DNA from: Leucobacter sp. 7(1)
GTDB taxonomy: Bacteria > Actinomycetota > Actinomycetes > Actinomycetales > Microbacteriaceae
Assembly: GCF_900163635.1 (NCBI RefSeq)
Contig: NZ_FUID01000023.1
Coordinates: forward strand, 1-64,000
DNA: 64,000 nt
Reading direction: 5' to 3'
Below the pieces are notes generated by a model. That model made no database searches. It saw only the letters and a program-made list of their open reading frames with translations, and was not told the DNA's origin. The position numbers and the translations under genes were made by a program. Shown here one piece after another: positions 62,351 to 64,000 of the stretch; position 1 is the stretch's first letter; every line of letters starts with the position of its first letter.

Positions 62351-62442
62351 GCCTCCATCGTACTCGTCCCGGGTCACGGCCACCTGGGCACCCGAGCCCT
62401 CGCCTCAGACTCAGCGCAGACTGCCCGGGTAGACTCGGCGGC

Positions 62443-62778
62443 GTGAAAAACCCCCGCACTGTCTGGATTGTGTACACCGCGCTACGTCTGCTGTTCTTCG
62501 CAGTACCCTTCGCGGTGCTCTACCTGCTGGGCATCTGGCCGTGGCTCTCCGCGATCTTCGCGGCGCTCATCGGGTTCTCGCTCTCAATCATCTTCCTGTC
62601 GCGCCCGCGCGATGCGGCGTCCGCGAGTATCTACGAGTGGCGCAACCGCGAGCGGACCCCGGACAGCATCGTCGAAGACGAGGCGGCTGACGCGGCGGAG
62701 GCGGCGGAGACACAATCCGAGGTCGACGCTGAGGCGGCCACGGGTACCGATACCCCAGAGGCACCAGCCTCCCGCTGA
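62443..62778 (+). CDS. DUF4229 family small membrane protein
   Basis: This 111-residue protein starts with GTG at 62443. It has two membrane segments (VYTALRLLFFAVPFAVLYLLGI and LSAIFAALIGFSLSIIFL), then RPRDAASASIYEWRNR and an acidic Ala/Glu-rich tail. That matches DUF4229, a family without known function found near menaquinone genes in actinobacteria. TAGACT lies 7 bases upstream with no ribosome-binding site. It is divergent from the PLDc_N-like gene. Confidence 0.75.
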   Translation: MKNPRTVWIVYTALRLLFFAVPFAVLYLLGIWPWLSAIFAALIGFSLSIIFLSRPRDAASASIYEWRNRERTPDSIVEDEAADAAEAAETQSEVDAEAATGTDTPEAPASR

Positions 62779-62822
62779 GGCCGCTTGGCCTGGGCCGCGC
62801 CTCACAGAAACGACCCGGTACT

Positions 62823-62895
62823 ACACAAGCGACCCGTTACTCGCACGAAATCCCCCGGAATACCGGGGCGTGTGCAAGTAACGGGTCGCTTGTGT
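62823..62895. terminator. long nested palindrome between convergent DUF4229 and ABC exporter genes
   Basis: ACACAAGCGACCCGTTACT (62823-62841) is perfectly complementary to 62877-62895. Inside it are short further pairs and a CCCCGG/CCGGGG hairpin (62853-62858 with 62863-62868). A degenerate copy of the left arm, CGACCCGGTACTACAC, lies directly upstream at 62811-62826. Confidence 0.7.
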
Positions 62896-62921
62896 GAGCG
62901 GCTCCCTGCCAGGCGCCGCTG

Positions 62922-64000
62922 TTACACCTGCGACGCCTCCCAGCCGTCGTGCAGCGCGGCATAGCGGCCGCCCGCTGCGACGAGCTCCGCGGGGCTGCCG
63001 TCCTCGACAACCCGGCCGCCCTCCATCACGAGCACGCGATCCGCAATCGCGACCGTCGACAGGCGGTGCGCGATGATGATCGCGGTGCGATCGGCGAGCA
63101 ACCGCTGCAGGGCATCCTGCACGAGCCGCTCGCTCGGCAGGTCCAGTGAAGCGGTGGCCTCGTCGAGGATTAGCACGCGTGGATCCGCGAGGAAGGCACG
63201 CGCGAACGAGATCAGCTGACGCTGCCCCGCGGAAACGCGCCCGCCACGCTTATTTACGTCCGTGTCGTAGCCGTCCGGGAGCGCCTCGATAAAGGCGTGC
63301 GCCCCCACGGCCTCGGCCGCGGCACGGATCTCCTCGTTTGTCGCGTCGGGTCGACCGATCGCGATGTTCTCCGCGACGGTCCCGCTGAACAAGTAGGCCT
63401 CCTGGGTGACCATCACGATCGCTCGGCGCAGGTCAGCCGGTGCCAACTCCCGCAGGTCGACGCCGTCAAGCGTGACGCGGCCCTCGCTCGGGTCGTAGAA
63501 GCGAGCCACAAGCTTCGCGAGCGTGGATTTGCCCGCGCCCGTGGTCCCGACAAGCGCGGTCGTCTGCCCGGCGGGGATCTGCAGCGAGGTGTCCGCGAGC
63601 ACGGTACGGCCGCCCGCGTAGCCAAAACTCACGTCCTCGAATGCGAGCTCACCACGCGCCTCGGGCAGACTCGCGGGAGTCTGGGCCTCACGCACTGTCG
63701 GCTCCTCCTCAAGCACACCCGACACCTTTTCAAGCGCCGCCGTCGCGGACTGGTAGGAGTTCAAGAACATCGCCACCTCCTCGATCGGGCCGAAGAAGTT
63801 CCGCACGTACAGCACGGCCGCGAGCAGCACGCCGATCGCGAGACCGCCGTCGGCGACCCGGAGCGCACCCCAGAACAGGACGACCGCGATGGTGACGTTT
63901 GCGAGCAGGATCAGGCCTGGATCGAGCACCCCAAACAGTCGGAATACGCGCAGGTTTGCGCGCCGGTAGTCGTCAGAGGCACTGCCGAAAGCCGCACGGT
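62922..64000 (-). CDS. ABC exporter, membrane and ATP-binding domains (5' end outside window)
   Basis: The reading frame is open to the window edge ([23 protein letters not shown] at the edge), so only the C-terminal 358 or so residues are present. They include the last membrane segments ([20 protein letters not shown]) and a full ATPase: Walker [11 protein letters not shown]-loop [24 protein letters not shown], signature [15 protein letters not shown], Walker [13 protein letters not shown] and H-loop AHRLSTV. This is the MsbA/LmrA-type exporter class for lipids, peptides or drugs. The substrate is unknown. A partner half-transporter may lie upstream. Confidence 0.9.
   Translation of the reverse strand, partial: RAAFGSASDDYRRANLRVFRLFGVLDPGLILLANVTIAVVLFWGALRVADGGLAIGVLLAAVLYVRNFFGPIEEVAMFLNSYQSATAALEKVSGVLEEEPTVREAQTPASLPEARGELAFEDVSFGYAGGRTVLADTSLQIPAGQTTALVGTTGAGKSTLAKLVARFYDPSEGRVTLDGVDLRELAPADLRRAIVMVTQEAYLFSGTVAENIAIGRPDATNEEIRAAAEAVGAHAFIEALPDGYDTDVNKRGGRVSAGQRQLISFARAFLADPRVLILDEATASLDLPSERLVQDALQRLLADRTAIIIAHRLSTVAIADRVLVMEGGRVVEDGSPAELVAAGGRYAALHDGWEASQV

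Noticed and set aside
60240-62432. Open frame of 730 codons on the plus strand opposite menD
   Set aside because: It is the antisense shadow of menD and the PLDc_N-like gene, typical of high-GC codon bias; the translation has Arg/His-rich low-complexity content and no recognisable motif.
1-64000. CRISPR array, prophage, integrase or insertion sequence
   Set aside because: No regularly spaced repeats, transposase or integrase motifs, or flanking target duplications were seen; the repeats found are isolated palindromes and coding repeats.

Overview
The window is high-GC DNA with densely packed genes, frequent GTG starts and ATGA/GTGA stop-start overlaps. It carries a menaquinone gene set (menD, menF, menG and a polyprenyl diphosphate synthase), an FprA-type ferredoxin reductase, a class A PBP with PASTA repeats, and PucR and fused-Lrp regulators. 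This points to an actinobacterium, most likely one of the Microbacteriaceae (Leucobacter-like). The family assignment is inference from gene content, not from a marker gene. No tRNA, rRNA, CRISPR array, phage or insertion sequence was recognised, and no gene-free stretch exceeds about 260 bases.

Layout. (1) 1-7052 is a cell-wall block: RidA, a DUF4177-like small protein, two tandem and very similar bifunctional penicillin-binding proteins, and a metallophosphoesterase. (2) 7053-9820 holds phosphoglucomutase and a NagD-like HAD phosphatase. (3) 9856-20545 is an apparent catabolic operon. A fused two-unit Lrp/AsnC regulator is divergent from an amidase, a spermidine/putrescine-type ABC importer with two binding proteins, a CaiB-type CoA transferase and an AccD-AccA fused carboxyltransferase. 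(4) 20557-22055 holds a DUF3892-like protein and an AlkC-like DNA glycosylase. (5) 22105-28228 is a second amide module: another amidase, a TauABC/SsuABC-type importer and a second fused Lrp regulator. (6) 28252-38055 holds an M20 amidohydrolase, then a GntR-controlled operon running RidA, LivK, LivH, fused LivM-LivG, LivF, GntR, gamma-glutamyltransferase, TauE. (7) 38288-42810 holds pyrE, a LysA-like decarboxylase, a PucR regulator and a sirtuin. (8) 42823-51779 holds a YeiH exporter with LysR, a flavin amine oxidase with TetR, and a polar amino-acid ABC importer divergent from a second PucR regulator. (9) 52029-62778 holds FprA, the menaquinone genes, an Abi/HEPN protein, PPK2, an SGNH hydrolase and small conserved proteins. 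(10) 62922-64000 is the C-terminal part of an ABC exporter that runs off the window.

How it fits together. From about 9.8 to 51 kb most genes import and dismantle small organic nitrogen compounds (amides, gamma-glutamyl compounds, amino acids, amines), each module with its own regulator. The candidates for undescribed biology are the amidase / importer / CoA-transferase / carboxyltransferase operon, the LysA-like decarboxylase that has lost the family's substrate-carboxylate-binding residues next to a PucR regulator, and two PucR genes that share a motif at exactly the same distance from their start codons. Many genes look leaderless, with a TAnnnT-type -10 box 6-9 bases before the start codon. 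Several convergent gene pairs end in long perfect palindromes, and two of these gaps share a related 60-bp repeat.
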